NCBI GenBank assembly: GCA_944389925.1 | Contig: CALXOD010000020.1 | Location: 1 to 58,130 of the forward strand | Length of the DNA stretch: 58,130 bases | Source of the DNA: an uncultured Victivallaceae bacterium | GTDB taxonomy: Bacteria; Verrucomicrobiota; Lentisphaeria; Victivallales; Victivallaceae | Reading direction: 5' to 3' | Part shown: positions 23,922 through 32,553 of the stretch, one piece after another | Position numbering within the stretch: the first letter of the stretch is position 1 | How the letters are laid out: every line of letters starts with the position of its first letter | Notes under the pieces: generated by a model | What the model saw: only the letters and a program-made list of their open reading frames with translations | What the model was told of the DNA's origin: nothing | The model's database searches: none | Made by a program: the position numbers and the translations under genes

Positions 23922-25019
23922 TTACAGTGTTTTCAACAGGGCATGCATCCGATCAAACTGCGCCTCAATGGATTCCACCAGTTTGAACTGGGTTCGGCAG
24001 CGATCCAGATTGTGCCCTTCACGATGCGTCTTGAAATAAACGTCCCCTTCCAGATAATCGGTCAGGAAGCGAACTCCGATTTCCAGTGTAATAAGTTTGC
24101 CTGCAAACGGCAACTGCTCGCGCTCCACTGACGTCAGAAACTGCCCGGCGCTGGCCATGTAACCGCGCAACAGCGCTTCGAACATCGGGAACTGCATGGT
24201 CACCCGTTCCAGATTGCGCTCATCCTCCGCAGCCGGACTGGTTCCGGTCCGCACCATATCGCCAAAGTCGTAATGCGCCAGTCCCGGCATAACCGTATCC
24301 AGGTCAATCACACAGATCCCCTGGCCGGAAATATCGTCGATCAGCACATTGTTCAGCTTGGTATCATTGTGCGTGATCCGTTCAGGGATCAAACCCTCGG
24401 CATTCAACTGCAACAGCAGTCCTGCATCCGCCCGGCGGGACAGAGCAAAATCAATTTCACGCTGCACCAGTTTGGCCCTTCCGCACGGATCCGCAGCCAC
24501 AGCGCGCTCCAGCGCATCCATCCGTTTGGGCGTATTGTGAAAATCGGGAATCGTCTCGTGCAGCCGCGGGCCCGGCAGATCCACCAGATCCAACTGAAAC
24601 GTGCCGAACGTACGAGCCGCCTGATAGGCCTGATCGACGCTCTCCAGCACATCGTATGTCCGGGCGTTCTCAATGAAAATATAAATCCGCCAGTATTCTC
24701 CCTCCGAATCCTGCACATAAGGCAGCCCTGCCCGGGATTCCAGCAGGCGGATGGTCCGTTTGTAAGTCTCCTGTCCGGTGGAACGAATTTTGTGCAGCAC
24801 ATGCCGGGTGACCCGGTCAATGTTTTCCATCACCTGCGCCGGATTCTGGAAGACATTGTGATTAATCCGCTGCAGGGTATAATGCAACCGCACCCCGCCC
24901 TGGTCGTAGGTAACCTGATAGGTATCGTTGATATGGCCGGACCCGAAGGGCACCGCCACTACGTAGTCACCGTAAATTTTGAACTGTTCGCAAATATTTC
25001 TGAGTTTCTTCTGAATCAT
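23922..25019 (-). CDS. nahK: N-acetylhexosamine 1-kinase (NahK-like phosphotransferase)
   Basis: 365 residues from ATG 25019; a TTG at 25034 with a nearer GGAG is an alternative. It closely follows Bifidobacterium NahK throughout: GSGHINDTYQVTYD, RVTRHVLHKI, THNDTKLNNVLIDD (catalytic Asp), VIDLDTVMPG (metal Asp), YDFGDMVRTGTS and RFLTDYLEGDVYF. NahK phosphorylates GlcNAc or GalNAc at C1, giving HexNAc-1-P. The upstream nucleotidyltransferase and downstream epimerase complete an NDP-HexNAc salvage route. AmgK (MurNAc/GlcNAc kinase) is the main alternative but shares less of these blocks. Confidence 0.85.
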   Translation of the reverse strand: MIQKKLRNICEQFKIYGDYVVAVPFGSGHINDTYQVTYDQGGVRLHYTLQRINHNVFQNPAQVMENIDRVTRHVLHKIRSTGQETYKRTIRLLESRAGLPYVQDSEGEYWRIYIFIENARTYDVLESVDQAYQAARTFGTFQLDLVDLPGPRLHETIPDFHNTPKRMDALERAVAADPCGRAKLVQREIDFALSRRADAGLLLQLNAEGLIPERITHNDTKLNNVLIDDISGQGICVIDLDTVMPGLAHYDFGDMVRTGTSPAAEDERNLERVTMQFPMFEALLRGYMASAGQFLTSVEREQLPFAGKLITLEIGVRFLTDYLEGDVYFKTHREGHNLDRCRTQFKLVESIEAQFDRMHALLKTL

Positions 25020-25048
25020 GCTGTCATCCCGCAATTTCTCCGGGGCGG

Positions 25049-25960
25049 TTATGAAAATAACTTTTCAGGGTACATCCCCGCCTTCACCAGCTGCTGCAGT
25101 CCATCCACCACCACCGGACGATCTTCCCGGTAAGTAACACCGAACCATTCCGCCTCGCTGGTCAACATCCGCACCGACGCCCGGCCTTCGGCGATCAGCT
25201 GATCCGCCACTGACGGTATGTAAAACTCACTCTTAAGCTCCGTACCATGTTTCTCCAGAAATGCCGCGAACAGCCGCTCCAGCTCTCCAAACAGCGAACA
25301 GGAAAATCCCCAGCAGTTCATTGACACCAGTTCGTTCCCGGTAAAACGTTCCGTCCTGCCGTCTTCCAGTGTACTCAGCACCCCGCCGTCCGGCAGCCGC
25401 TCCAACCTGGTATGTTCCACCACTTTGGCCAGATTGCCCGCTTCATCCATCTGGCAGACACCGCGGGACACTGTGCCGTTGGCAGATAACGTATTCTTCA
25501 TCAGGAATCCGCACATGCAACCATCAATCGGCATGCCGTTGCGACAATTCGCAAGATACGCGGCCAGTTTCCGATAACTGTCTGCTCCGTAAAAGTCATC
25601 TGCGTTGATCACGGCAAAGGGTTCCCGCACCACATCCCGCGCAGCATAAACCGCCTGCCCTGTCCCCCACGGCTTGGTCCGTCCTTCCGGCACGGAAAAA
25701 CCTGCCGGCAGATCCTCCAGGCTCTGAAACGCATAATCAACGGCTACCCGGCCGGCATACCGGCTGCCGACCACCCGCCGGAATTCCTGTTCAATATCAC
25801 GCCGGATGACAAACACCACTTTGCTGAAGCCGGCCCGGACCGCATCATAAATGGAGTAATCCATCAGCGTCTCGCCGGACGGCCCAAGCGGATCCAGTTG
25901 TTTCAAACCGCCGTAGCGGCTGCCCATCCCGGCGGCGAGAACCAGCAGCGTCACACTCAT
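25049..25960 (-). CDS. Sugar-phosphate nucleotidyltransferase
   Basis: 303 residues. N-terminal nucleotide-binding signature VLAAGMGSRYGGLKQLDPLG, substrate Lys/Asp region in KPWGTGQAVYAARDV and metal motif AVINADDFYGADSY (DD). It has the Rossmann-like core of hexose-1-phosphate nucleotidyltransferases without the left-handed helix acetyltransferase domain of GlmU. In this operon it likely couples HexNAc-1-P with an NTP, replacing the GalT-type LnpC of the bifidobacterial pathway. Base and sugar specificity cannot be read. GGAG lies 6 nt before the ATG. First gene of the operon. Confidence 0.85.
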   Translation of the reverse strand: MSVTLLVLAAGMGSRYGGLKQLDPLGPSGETLMDYSIYDAVRAGFSKVVFVIRRDIEQEFRRVVGSRYAGRVAVDYAFQSLEDLPAGFSVPEGRTKPWGTGQAVYAARDVVREPFAVINADDFYGADSYRKLAAYLANCRNGMPIDGCMCGFLMKNTLSANGTVSRGVCQMDEAGNLAKVVEHTRLERLPDGGVLSTLEDGRTERFTGNELVSMNCWGFSCSLFGELERLFAAFLEKHGTELKSEFYIPSVADQLIAEGRASVRMLTSEAEWFGVTYREDRPVVVDGLQQLVKAGMYPEKLFS

Positions 25961-25993
25961 TGTCTACTCCGGTATTTTTCCATATGAATTGAA

Positions 25994-26008
25994 CTTTTTG
26001 ATAAAAAG
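25994..26008. promoter_or_regulatory. Palindrome at the start of the hexosamine operon transcript
   Basis: CTTTTT-GAT-AAAAAG, just downstream of the predicted transcription start. Candidate operator or leader hairpin. Confidence 0.35.
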
Positions 26009-26015
26009 ATACTTT

Positions 26016-26043
26016 AATGTACCCGGATTCCGCGGGATTGCAA
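26016..26043 (-). promoter_or_regulatory. Promoter of the hexosamine salvage operon
   Basis: TTGCAA (26043-26038), 16-bp spacer, TACATT (26021-26016), about 50 nt before ATG 25960. Confidence 0.6.
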
Positions 26044-26046
26044 CTG

Positions 26047-28122
26047 TCAGGACGTTTTTTTCCGCAAATCCGCCGGTGTTTCCACCCGATAGCGGAGACG
26101 GCAGTACTCCCGCAAATACCGGCGCCATTCCTCCCTGCACTCCGGCTCCAGCTGCAAGTTTTCCAGGATGGCAAGCAACTCACCCGCGGTCGGTTCCATT
26201 CGGCGCGGCAGAACTCCGGATCGCCGAAGACGCCGCAGCCGCTTTCGATATTCCGCCGCAAGCTTTCGCCGTTCCGGATCCGGACCGTAACGCAGAATAC
26301 GGGCTCGACGTTTCCGATATCGCCATATCCACCATCCCAGCAGTCCCCCCGGCACCAGATAGAAAAAAGGACAGCGCAACACCGCCAGTCCCAGATCCCC
26401 CAACACCGTGCCCACTTCCAGCAGAGCACTGGCAAAACGCCCGCGACGCAGATGTGCCAGCAGCTGCCGAGCCAGCAGTGTCCCCCATTCTCCGTATTGC
26501 CGAAGCATCTCATAATCGCGCGGCTGCACCGCCGGAATCGACGGAGTGGGCTCCAGCAGCACCCATTCCCGGCGGTCCCGGTCGTAAGCCTCCACCCAGG
26601 CATGGGCATTGCCCAGACGCGCCAGATAACTGCGTCCGGAAACATGCGGTTCCTCGCAGATGAATCCCGTCACATAACGTGCCGGAACTCCCGCCTGCCG
26701 CAGCAACAGTACCATGGCTGAGGCAAACAGCTCACAATGCCCCCGCCGGGAACGATTGAGAAAATAAAGAACTGGATCCATATCCCCCTCCCCCTTCACA
26801 TCCAGTGAATACTGGAATGAATTTCGGAAAAATTCCAGCAGCCGCCGGAACTTTTCCGCATCCGGCATTCCATGACGGATGCCGTTGACATACAACACCT
26901 CCTGCAGCGTCGGCCGCAGTGCTTCCGGCACCTGCCGCAGATACGGTGAAAGTTCGCTTCCATCCGGGTACGGCGACGCCACCTCTCCACGCCGGCCGAA
27001 AACCGTGCACCCGCCATCCCGCACAAAATCCGTTATCTCCAGCGAGCCTTCCCGCGACATGTTGACCCGATCGGCAATCAGCGCAAAATGCGTCGCCCCC
27101 CCTGGATGATAAAGCAGAAAAGTACGCAGTCGGGAAGAGAGAAATAAATCCCATCGCTCCGTTCCGGACGCTTCCGGATCCAACCGGAATATCCGTTCCG
27201 CCAGCGCTCCCGGAGATTCCGAAAACGGCAGAGCAACCGACGGCTCCATCAGCGACGTCCATTCCCCGTCTGCATACGCCACATATACCCGTCCCCGCAA
27301 ATACCCAGGCGGAGTCCGTCCCACCGCTTCAATCATAATCGAGGACTGGTCTTCCTGCAGTTCCGGCGACAGCGTCTGCTTCAAATCAACCCGGGAATCC
27401 ACGAACACGCCCGCACGTTGCCGCCAACCGGACGCGCGGCGCATGCCTGCTCTCAATAAAAAAGATTCCAGTTGCCGCAGCTCACTTTCCCAGGTCCGGT
27501 ACCCCCAATACAAGCCGCAGACCAGCAGCAGCACCAGCACCATGGCGCCCGGGGCCAGCAGCCGTCTCCGCCAGGAGCCGCCGCGCGGCATTTCCAGCCA
27601 CCGGATCGAACCAAGCACAGCCAGGAGAGAGAAAAGAATCGCCCCAGGATAAAGCAGCCCGAAATAAAGAAATAGAATGGATACGCTCTTCCCTTCTCCA
27701 GAAGCCGGTATTTTATACGCCCCTCCCTGAATATCCCCGCAGAAAGTCAATCCTGTCAGCGCCGCTGCCGCCGCCAGCCCCAGCGTAATCGCATCCCGCC
27801 GGAAGAAAGTCGAAATTGCCGCGGAATAAAAAAGCACCGGCACCACAATTTCCGGTTGCAGCAACAGTGACAGAAAACCAAAACGGTCGTCACTCATCGG
27901 AAAGACGTAATCCAGCAGCACCGTCAGCAGGATTGCCAACAGGCTGCTGTAAATCAATGTCCGGTGCGTAACCGGCAGAGGGCGCCGTCGAAAACAGGAT
28001 GCCGCCAGCAGCAATCCGGTCAGCACCGCCACGTGCGGCAGGGAAGCCGCCGTGCAGAAAAACCATACCGCCGGCGCCAGAATGACGGCAACAACGACAA
28101 TCAGTTTACGACTGCCGGTCAC
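26047..28122 (-). CDS. Membrane transglutaminase-like protein (TgpA type), GTG start
   Basis: 691 residues. About six hydrophobic helices in the first 205 residues, then a periplasmic region with a transglutaminase core: GHCELFASAMVLLLRQAGVPARYV holds the catalytic Cys463 and NAHAWVEAYD holds His507, with VLLEPTPS as the third element. A further membrane helix follows near 575-595, then an Arg-rich cytoplasmic tail. The plan matches the TgpA/DUF3488-transglutaminase family; P. aeruginosa TgpA is essential, substrate unclear. Start overlaps the end of pgsA by 17 nt. Confidence 0.85.
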   Translation of the reverse strand: MTGSRKLIVVVAVILAPAVWFFCTAASLPHVAVLTGLLLAASCFRRRPLPVTHRTLIYSSLLAILLTVLLDYVFPMSDDRFGFLSLLLQPEIVVPVLFYSAAISTFFRRDAITLGLAAAAALTGLTFCGDIQGGAYKIPASGEGKSVSILFLYFGLLYPGAILFSLLAVLGSIRWLEMPRGGSWRRRLLAPGAMVLVLLLVCGLYWGYRTWESELRQLESFLLRAGMRRASGWRQRAGVFVDSRVDLKQTLSPELQEDQSSIMIEAVGRTPPGYLRGRVYVAYADGEWTSLMEPSVALPFSESPGALAERIFRLDPEASGTERWDLFLSSRLRTFLLYHPGGATHFALIADRVNMSREGSLEITDFVRDGGCTVFGRRGEVASPYPDGSELSPYLRQVPEALRPTLQEVLYVNGIRHGMPDAEKFRRLLEFFRNSFQYSLDVKGEGDMDPVLYFLNRSRRGHCELFASAMVLLLRQAGVPARYVTGFICEEPHVSGRSYLARLGNAHAWVEAYDRDRREWVLLEPTPSIPAVQPRDYEMLRQYGEWGTLLARQLLAHLRRGRFASALLEVGTVLGDLGLAVLRCPFFYLVPGGLLGWWIWRYRKRRARILRYGPDPERRKLAAEYRKRLRRLRRSGVLPRRMEPTAGELLAILENLQLEPECREEWRRYLREYCRLRYRVETPADLRKKTS

Positions 28123-28735
28123 CTTGTGCCGCCGTTTTCATAAAAACGCCACGGTACCGGACGAAATATCCCACTCCGGAAAAAACCGTCACCGCCACAA
28201 TCCCGGTTAAAAAGACCATCCAGATACTCCACAACCGGATCCCGGCAACCACCGTATGGTGCAAATCGAACCAGCCCACCCAGGATGCCCCGGCCAACGC
28301 CAGCATCAGCATCTGCAGAAATGTCTTCAGTTTTCCCCACCGGTCCGCCGAAATGACGATCCCGCGCTTGGCCGCCAGAGTCCGCAGCCCGGTCACCATG
28401 AATTCACGACTGATCACCAGCACCACGATCCACGCCGGCATCAGCCGGTACTCCACCGCCATCAGCATGGTAGCGGTAATAAACACTTTGTCCGCCAGCG
28501 GATCCATCAGCGCTCCGAAATCGGTAATCTGATTCCACTTCCGGGCCAGATAACCGTCCAGCAGATCCGTCACGCCCGCCAGAATGGCCAGCACATAAGC
28601 GGTCATACGGATGGCCAGCACCCGATCCGGCATGCTGCCATCCGGGAAAAACACCTTGCCGGCATTGGCAGCCAATACAACGAAAATCATTACCAGCACC
28701 ATCCGGCCCACAGTCAAAATATTCGGCAGATTCAT
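28106..28735 (-). CDS. pgsA: CDP-diacylglycerol--glycerol-3-phosphate 3-phosphatidyltransferase
   Basis: 209 residues, polytopic. It starts MNLPNILTVGRM, typical for PgsA, and has the complete CDP-alcohol phosphotransferase motif with D57, D60-G61, A64-R65, G74, D78 and D82. It makes phosphatidylglycerol phosphate, the committed step to phosphatidylglycerol and cardiolipin. It lies 18 nt after rimO and overlaps the transglutaminase gene. Another CDP-alcohol transferase specificity cannot be fully excluded. Confidence 0.92.
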   Translation of the reverse strand: MNLPNILTVGRMVLVMIFVVLAANAGKVFFPDGSMPDRVLAIRMTAYVLAILAGVTDLLDGYLARKWNQITDFGALMDPLADKVFITATMLMAVEYRLMPAWIVVLVISREFMVTGLRTLAAKRGIVISADRWGKLKTFLQMLMLALAGASWVGWFDLHHTVVAGIRLWSIWMVFLTGIVAVTVFSGVGYFVRYRGVFMKTAAQGDRQS

Positions 28736-28753
28736 CCACTCTTCCTCAGAAAA

Positions 28754-30139
28754 TCATCTCCGGATGGCGGCACACCCGTCTGTTCCGGCTTTCCATTCTC
28801 CGCGCATTTCGTAAGCATCCGCGGCGGTTATGACTATATCATAAAAGTTCCCCACTTTCAAGCGTCCCCCGCGGGAAATCACCACTCGATTGTCGATATC
28901 CGGCGCATCCGCCGTCCCCCGCCCGAACGCCCGGCTCCCGGAAACCGCGTCAATCAGCACCCGGTCAACGCGCCCGATCCATTCCTGATGGCGCTCGCAC
29001 ATGATCTCCTGCTGCAATGCCATCAGAGCCGCTGCCCGTTCTGCAGCGACTTCGCCCGGCACCTGATCCGGCATGCGCGCCGCCGGCGTTCCCGGCTCCG
29101 GAGAAAAGGCGAAAACCCCGCAGCGTTCGAAACGCTGTTCACGCATAAACGTCTCCAGTTCCGCAAACTCCGCTTCCGTTTCCCCCGGCAGACCGGCAAT
29201 GAACGTCGTACGCAACACCAATCCCGGAATGCGTTCCCGCAATGTCTGCAAAAGTTTTTCCACATCAGCGCGGCCGACTTTGCGTCCCATTGCCCGTAAA
29301 ATCCGATCATTGATGTGCTGCAGCGGGATATCCAGGTACGGCGTCACATGGCGACATCCCGCCACCGCGTCAATAAAATCCGCGGTATAATGCGCCGGAT
29401 GGGTATAAAGCAACCGCAATCGGAAATCCCCGTCAAGCGCATCCAATGCCCGGATCAGCCCCCCCGCACTCTCTCCTGCCGTCGGACGATCCTGCCCGTA
29501 AGCCGTAATATCCTGCGCCACGACTACCAGTTCCCGCACGCCACCCTCCAGCAGCTGCCGAGCTTCGACCAGCACCGATTCGACGGAGCGACTCCGCAAG
29601 CCGCCGCGAATCCCGGGAATCGAACAATACGCACAGCGATTGTCACAACCGTCGGCAACTTTGAGATAAGCGACATGCGGCATCGTCAGCAGCAGACGCG
29701 GCATGGTATGGTCGCAGAGAAATACCGGTTCGCCCCCGCATTCCGGCGCCGGCGCGCCGTCAAGCACTGCCGCCAGCTGCGGTATCGCGTCCACCCGCAA
29801 CCAGATATCCACCTGCGGAAAACGTTGGCTCAAGGACCCGTCCCGGAATTTTTCCGGCAGACACCCGGTCACCACGATCCGGCGGCCGGGACGACGTTTT
29901 TTCCAGCGCACCGCATCCCGGATCGCCGTATAAGCCTCCTCCCGGGCAGCAGGCAGAAATGCGCAGGTATTGATCAGATAAAAAGAGGCCGAGTCTTCAT
30001 CCAGCGTCAACCGGTAACCGGAAGTCGCCAGCATCCCCGCCATCACCTCGGTATCCACCAGATTTTTCGGACATCCCAGGCTGACGGGAAACACCCCGCG
30101 GGGATCCGCACCGTTCCGGCGGCGTCCGTAATTTGTCAT
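28754..30139 (-). CDS. rimO: Ribosomal protein S12 methylthiotransferase RimO
   Basis: 461 residues from the ATG at 30139; GGGAGAGG sits 9 nt upstream, whereas the ATG at 30148 touches it. Methylthiotransferase N-domain: SLGCPKNLVDTEVM, NTCAFL and VTGCLPEKF give the three auxiliary-cluster cysteines. Radical SAM motif: CDNRCAYC. A TRAM domain closes the C-terminus. RimO, not MiaB, because of GCPKN and YLKVADGCDNRCAYC. It methylthiolates the S12 aspartate at the decoding centre. First gene of a rimO-pgsA-transglutaminase unit divergent from xseB. Confidence 0.95.
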   Translation of the reverse strand: MTNYGRRRNGADPRGVFPVSLGCPKNLVDTEVMAGMLATSGYRLTLDEDSASFYLINTCAFLPAAREEAYTAIRDAVRWKKRRPGRRIVVTGCLPEKFRDGSLSQRFPQVDIWLRVDAIPQLAAVLDGAPAPECGGEPVFLCDHTMPRLLLTMPHVAYLKVADGCDNRCAYCSIPGIRGGLRSRSVESVLVEARQLLEGGVRELVVVAQDITAYGQDRPTAGESAGGLIRALDALDGDFRLRLLYTHPAHYTADFIDAVAGCRHVTPYLDIPLQHINDRILRAMGRKVGRADVEKLLQTLRERIPGLVLRTTFIAGLPGETEAEFAELETFMREQRFERCGVFAFSPEPGTPAARMPDQVPGEVAAERAAALMALQQEIMCERHQEWIGRVDRVLIDAVSGSRAFGRGTADAPDIDNRVVISRGGRLKVGNFYDIVITAADAYEMRGEWKAGTDGCAAIRR

Positions 30140-30178
30140 TTTTTTCATCCTCTCCCGGGAAAATCTCCATCCCCGTAC

Positions 30179-30207
30179 TTGACAAAGCCTGCCGGATGCG
30201 ATAGTTT
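30179..30207 (+). promoter_or_regulatory. Promoter of xseB
   Basis: TTGACA (30179-30184), 17-bp spacer, TAGTTT (30202-30207). Confidence 0.55.
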
Positions 30208-30236
30208 TTCTCCTGAAAAAAAGAAACAGGAGAAAA
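30206..30236 (+). promoter_or_regulatory. Inverted repeat covering the xseB ribosome binding site
   Basis: A perfect 10-bp inverted repeat, TTTTCTCCTG (30206-30215) with CAGGAGAAAA (30227-30236), around an A-rich 11-nt loop. The AGGAG Shine-Dalgarno is in the 3' arm, so the hairpin would hide it. The predicted start site lies close to the 5' arm, so part of that arm may be missing from the RNA. Confidence 0.45.
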
Positions 30237-30244
30237 CTCAAAAC

Positions 30245-30526
30245 ATGACCGCATCCGCAAATGAATTCGAGTCACTGAAATTCGAAGAGGCGCTTTCCCG
30301 CCTCGAAGAACTCGTCACCAAAATGGAAAGCGGCAAACTGCCGCTGGAAAATCTGATCTCCGATTACGAAACCGGCAGTCGTCTCCTCGCCGTCTGCCGT
30401 GCCCGGCTCGCAACCATGGAGCGGAAAATTCAGATTCTCTCCCACGACGATGGGAAAACCGGCGAATGGCATGACTTTACCCCGGACACCCCGCCGCGCG
30501 GTGCTGGAGGAGAACTCCCCTTCTGA
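30245..30526 (+). CDS. xseB: Exodeoxyribonuclease VII small subunit
   Basis: 93 residues from ATG 30245 with AGGAG at 30228-30232. LKFEEALSRLEELVTKMESGKLPLENLISDYETGSRLL is the XseB coiled-coil signature. It partners XseA in degrading single-stranded DNA; xseA is not in the window. The longer open frame upstream is antisense to rimO and not coding. Its 3' end faces the convergent lipoprotein gene with only 23 nt between and no clear terminator. Confidence 0.93.
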   Translation: MTASANEFESLKFEEALSRLEELVTKMESGKLPLENLISDYETGSRLLAVCRARLATMERKIQILSHDDGKTGEWHDFTPDTPPRGAGGELPF

Positions 30527-30549
30527 CACCTGCGTTCCGCAACCGGACT

Positions 30550-31134
30550 TCACTCGTTGGTGTTGATGATATTGCGCACCTTGTCGTTACGGAAGACCAC
30601 CCGGATGGTCTGCTCCGGCGCAATCCAGTAAATCCAGGTTTCGTTGCGCAGGCTCGGCGTCCGGCAAGCCGGGGGCGGACCGTAGGCAAACAGCACCTCC
30701 TGCCGTGACATGCCCGGCACCACTTCGCCGCGCCGGATATAGGGCAAGGCCTCGGCGCGTATTCCCTCGAACTGCTTTTCCGGCGAATCCAGCGTCAGGA
30801 ACTCCCGGATGAAATCACGCATCGCACACATCCGCATGCCGGCATCAAAATCAATCACATAACGCGCCCCCTGCTCATCCCGGAACACCAGTTCCTTCTC
30901 TGTCGCAAATTCCGGTTCCACCCGGCTCCCGACCGGCAGGAAACGCCCCTGCTGAACGTTGAGAGAAGAAATATCCGACGGATCAGAATACCACAGATTA
31001 AAACGCGTATAAATCGCCGCATCCTTCGGCTGCTGCAGGACTTCCGGCACCACCACCTGCGTCGCGCATCCAGCCGCCGCCAGCAGCAAAGCCGCCATAC
31101 CGGACAACCCGGCAAACATTCTGGTCATAAACAA
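30550..31134 (-). CDS. Lipoprotein with BamE/SmpA-like C-terminal domain
   Basis: 194 residues if started at TTG 31134, whose GGGAG is 8 nt upstream; ATG 31128 is the alternative. Signal peptide with lipobox LAAAGC. The middle holds a beta-rich region (VEPEFATEKELVFRDEQGARYVIDF). The C-terminal ~60 residues (VVPGMSRQEVLFAYGPPPACRTPSL...WIYWIAPEQTIRVVFRNDKV) follow the BamE/OmlA pattern 'GMs..eV...lG.P....g...W.Y'. Role in outer-membrane assembly is possible but not shown. Has its own promoter. Confidence 0.75.
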   Translation of the reverse strand: MFMTRMFAGLSGMAALLLAAAGCATQVVVPEVLQQPKDAAIYTRFNLWYSDPSDISSLNVQQGRFLPVGSRVEPEFATEKELVFRDEQGARYVIDFDAGMRMCAMRDFIREFLTLDSPEKQFEGIRAEALPYIRRGEVVPGMSRQEVLFAYGPPPACRTPSLRNETWIYWIAPEQTIRVVFRNDKVRNIINTNE

Positions 31135-31180
31135 CGATGAGACTCCCGTATGTAATGCTTACTTCTTCTGATAGAAGTAT

Positions 31181-31209
31181 AATGTATACCGCCGCGCCTG
31201 CCTTGACAA
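31181..31209 (-). promoter_or_regulatory. Promoter of the BamE-like lipoprotein gene
   Basis: TTGTCA (31209-31204), 17-bp spacer, TACATT (31186-31181); leader of about 40 nt. Confidence 0.55.
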
Positions 31210-31239
31210 GTCCCTTCCGGCAAAATCCCGGAAAAACCC

Positions 31240-32553
31240 TTATAACCGCAGCAGTTGCCGCGCCTCGGCATCCCCCGCTTCGGCAGCCCGCTGCAGCAAC
31301 CGCAACCCTTCACGCGGGTCCCGCTGCACTCCGATTCCGGAAATCAGACAAAGTCCGTACTCACGCATGGCGCGAATATTTCCCTGCTCGGCCGCACGCC
31401 GAAACCAGTAAGCGGCAGCTCCGGGATCGGCGGCCTGTCCTCGTCCATCCCGGTACGCCAGTGCCAGATTGACCTGACCATTCACATCGCCGACCCGGGC
31501 GGCCCGAAGAAAATAGCGGAATGCCTCCTGGTCGTTTTTCTCCAATCCGATGCCTTCAGCGGCACAGACGCCGAGCCGGAACAACGCATAACCATTTTCC
31601 CGTTCGGCAGCCGCGCGATAAAGCTCGATTGCCTTCGGCACGTTCTGCGGCACCAGTCGACCGTTCCAGTAATACTCCCCCAATTTAGCCAGAGCCATCG
31701 GCAATCCGGACTCAGCGGCAATGCCAAGCCAGCGGAAAGCTTCCTTCTCATCCGTTTTCACCCCGATACCGTTCTCGTAACAATAGGCCAGTTTCCCGGC
31801 AGCCTCCGGATCTCCCGCCTCCGCGGCACGCCGTAACAAACTCGCCATGCGCGGATGATCCGGTGCCATACCGATCCCGCCGTAACAGCAATCGGCCAAA
31901 AGCCGCATGGCTCCGGCATCTCCGGCCTCCACTGCCTCTTCCAGCAGCACAATGGCTTCCCGCAATTCTTCCGGGCGGCGCTCCTCCGCTTTCCGATCCA
32001 GCGTCAGGGCCGCCAGTTCCCGCTTGGCCGGCATGTATCCGGCAGTCGCCAGTTCCCGCAGCAAACTTTTCGCCTTTTCCGGGTCGGCATTCACACCGGG
32101 CAGTACCGTACTCTGTTCCGTTTCCGGCGGGATACCGGTCAGCAACAGCATGGCCCGGCGGAATTTTGCCGGCACCACCCCTGCCGCCGCCGCTGTTTCA
32201 TATTCCCGGTAGGCTTTCAGGCGGGATGGGATCGCGCCGATCCCTCCCTCCAGACATATCCCCAGATTATAATGGGCTTCAGCACTGCCTCCTGCGGCGG
32301 CCTTCCGGAACCAGTACACCGCCAGTTCCGGATTGCGCGGACGATTGACACCATGAAAAAATTCACTGCCCAGCCGCAACTGGGCCTCCACCTCGCCCCG
32401 CAGCGCCGCTGCCCGCAAGGCATCAGGCACCACCGACTCTTCCCCGCCGACAGGCCCCGGAAGCAGTAAAACGGCGGCGCTGCCGCACAGCAGTGCCAGC
32501 CAACTCCGCCGCATATTCCGCCGAAAATGTCCGACGGCTGATTTCCGCATCAT
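31240..32553 (-). CDS. Exported Sel1-repeat protein
   Basis: 437 residues. A signal peptide (SWLALLCGSAAVLLLPGPVGG) is followed by a chain of about nine Sel1/TPR-like repeats of roughly 36 residues, such as 'AVYWFRKAAAGGSAEAHYNLG', 'AFRYFLRAARVGDVNGQVNLA' and 'AAYWFRRAAEQGNIRAMREYG'. Such repeats make a protein-binding solenoid, here in the periplasm. It starts inside the lpxD stop codon (ATGA), so it is co-translated with lpxD; a link to envelope biogenesis is inference only. Confidence 0.88.
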   Translation of the reverse strand: MMRKSAVGHFRRNMRRSWLALLCGSAAVLLLPGPVGGEESVVPDALRAAALRGEVEAQLRLGSEFFHGVNRPRNPELAVYWFRKAAAGGSAEAHYNLGICLEGGIGAIPSRLKAYREYETAAAAGVVPAKFRRAMLLLTGIPPETEQSTVLPGVNADPEKAKSLLRELATAGYMPAKRELAALTLDRKAEERRPEELREAIVLLEEAVEAGDAGAMRLLADCCYGGIGMAPDHPRMASLLRRAAEAGDPEAAGKLAYCYENGIGVKTDEKEAFRWLGIAAESGLPMALAKLGEYYWNGRLVPQNVPKAIELYRAAAERENGYALFRLGVCAAEGIGLEKNDQEAFRYFLRAARVGDVNGQVNLALAYRDGRGQAADPGAAAYWFRRAAEQGNIRAMREYGLCLISGIGVQRDPREGLRLLQRAAEAGDAEARQLLRL

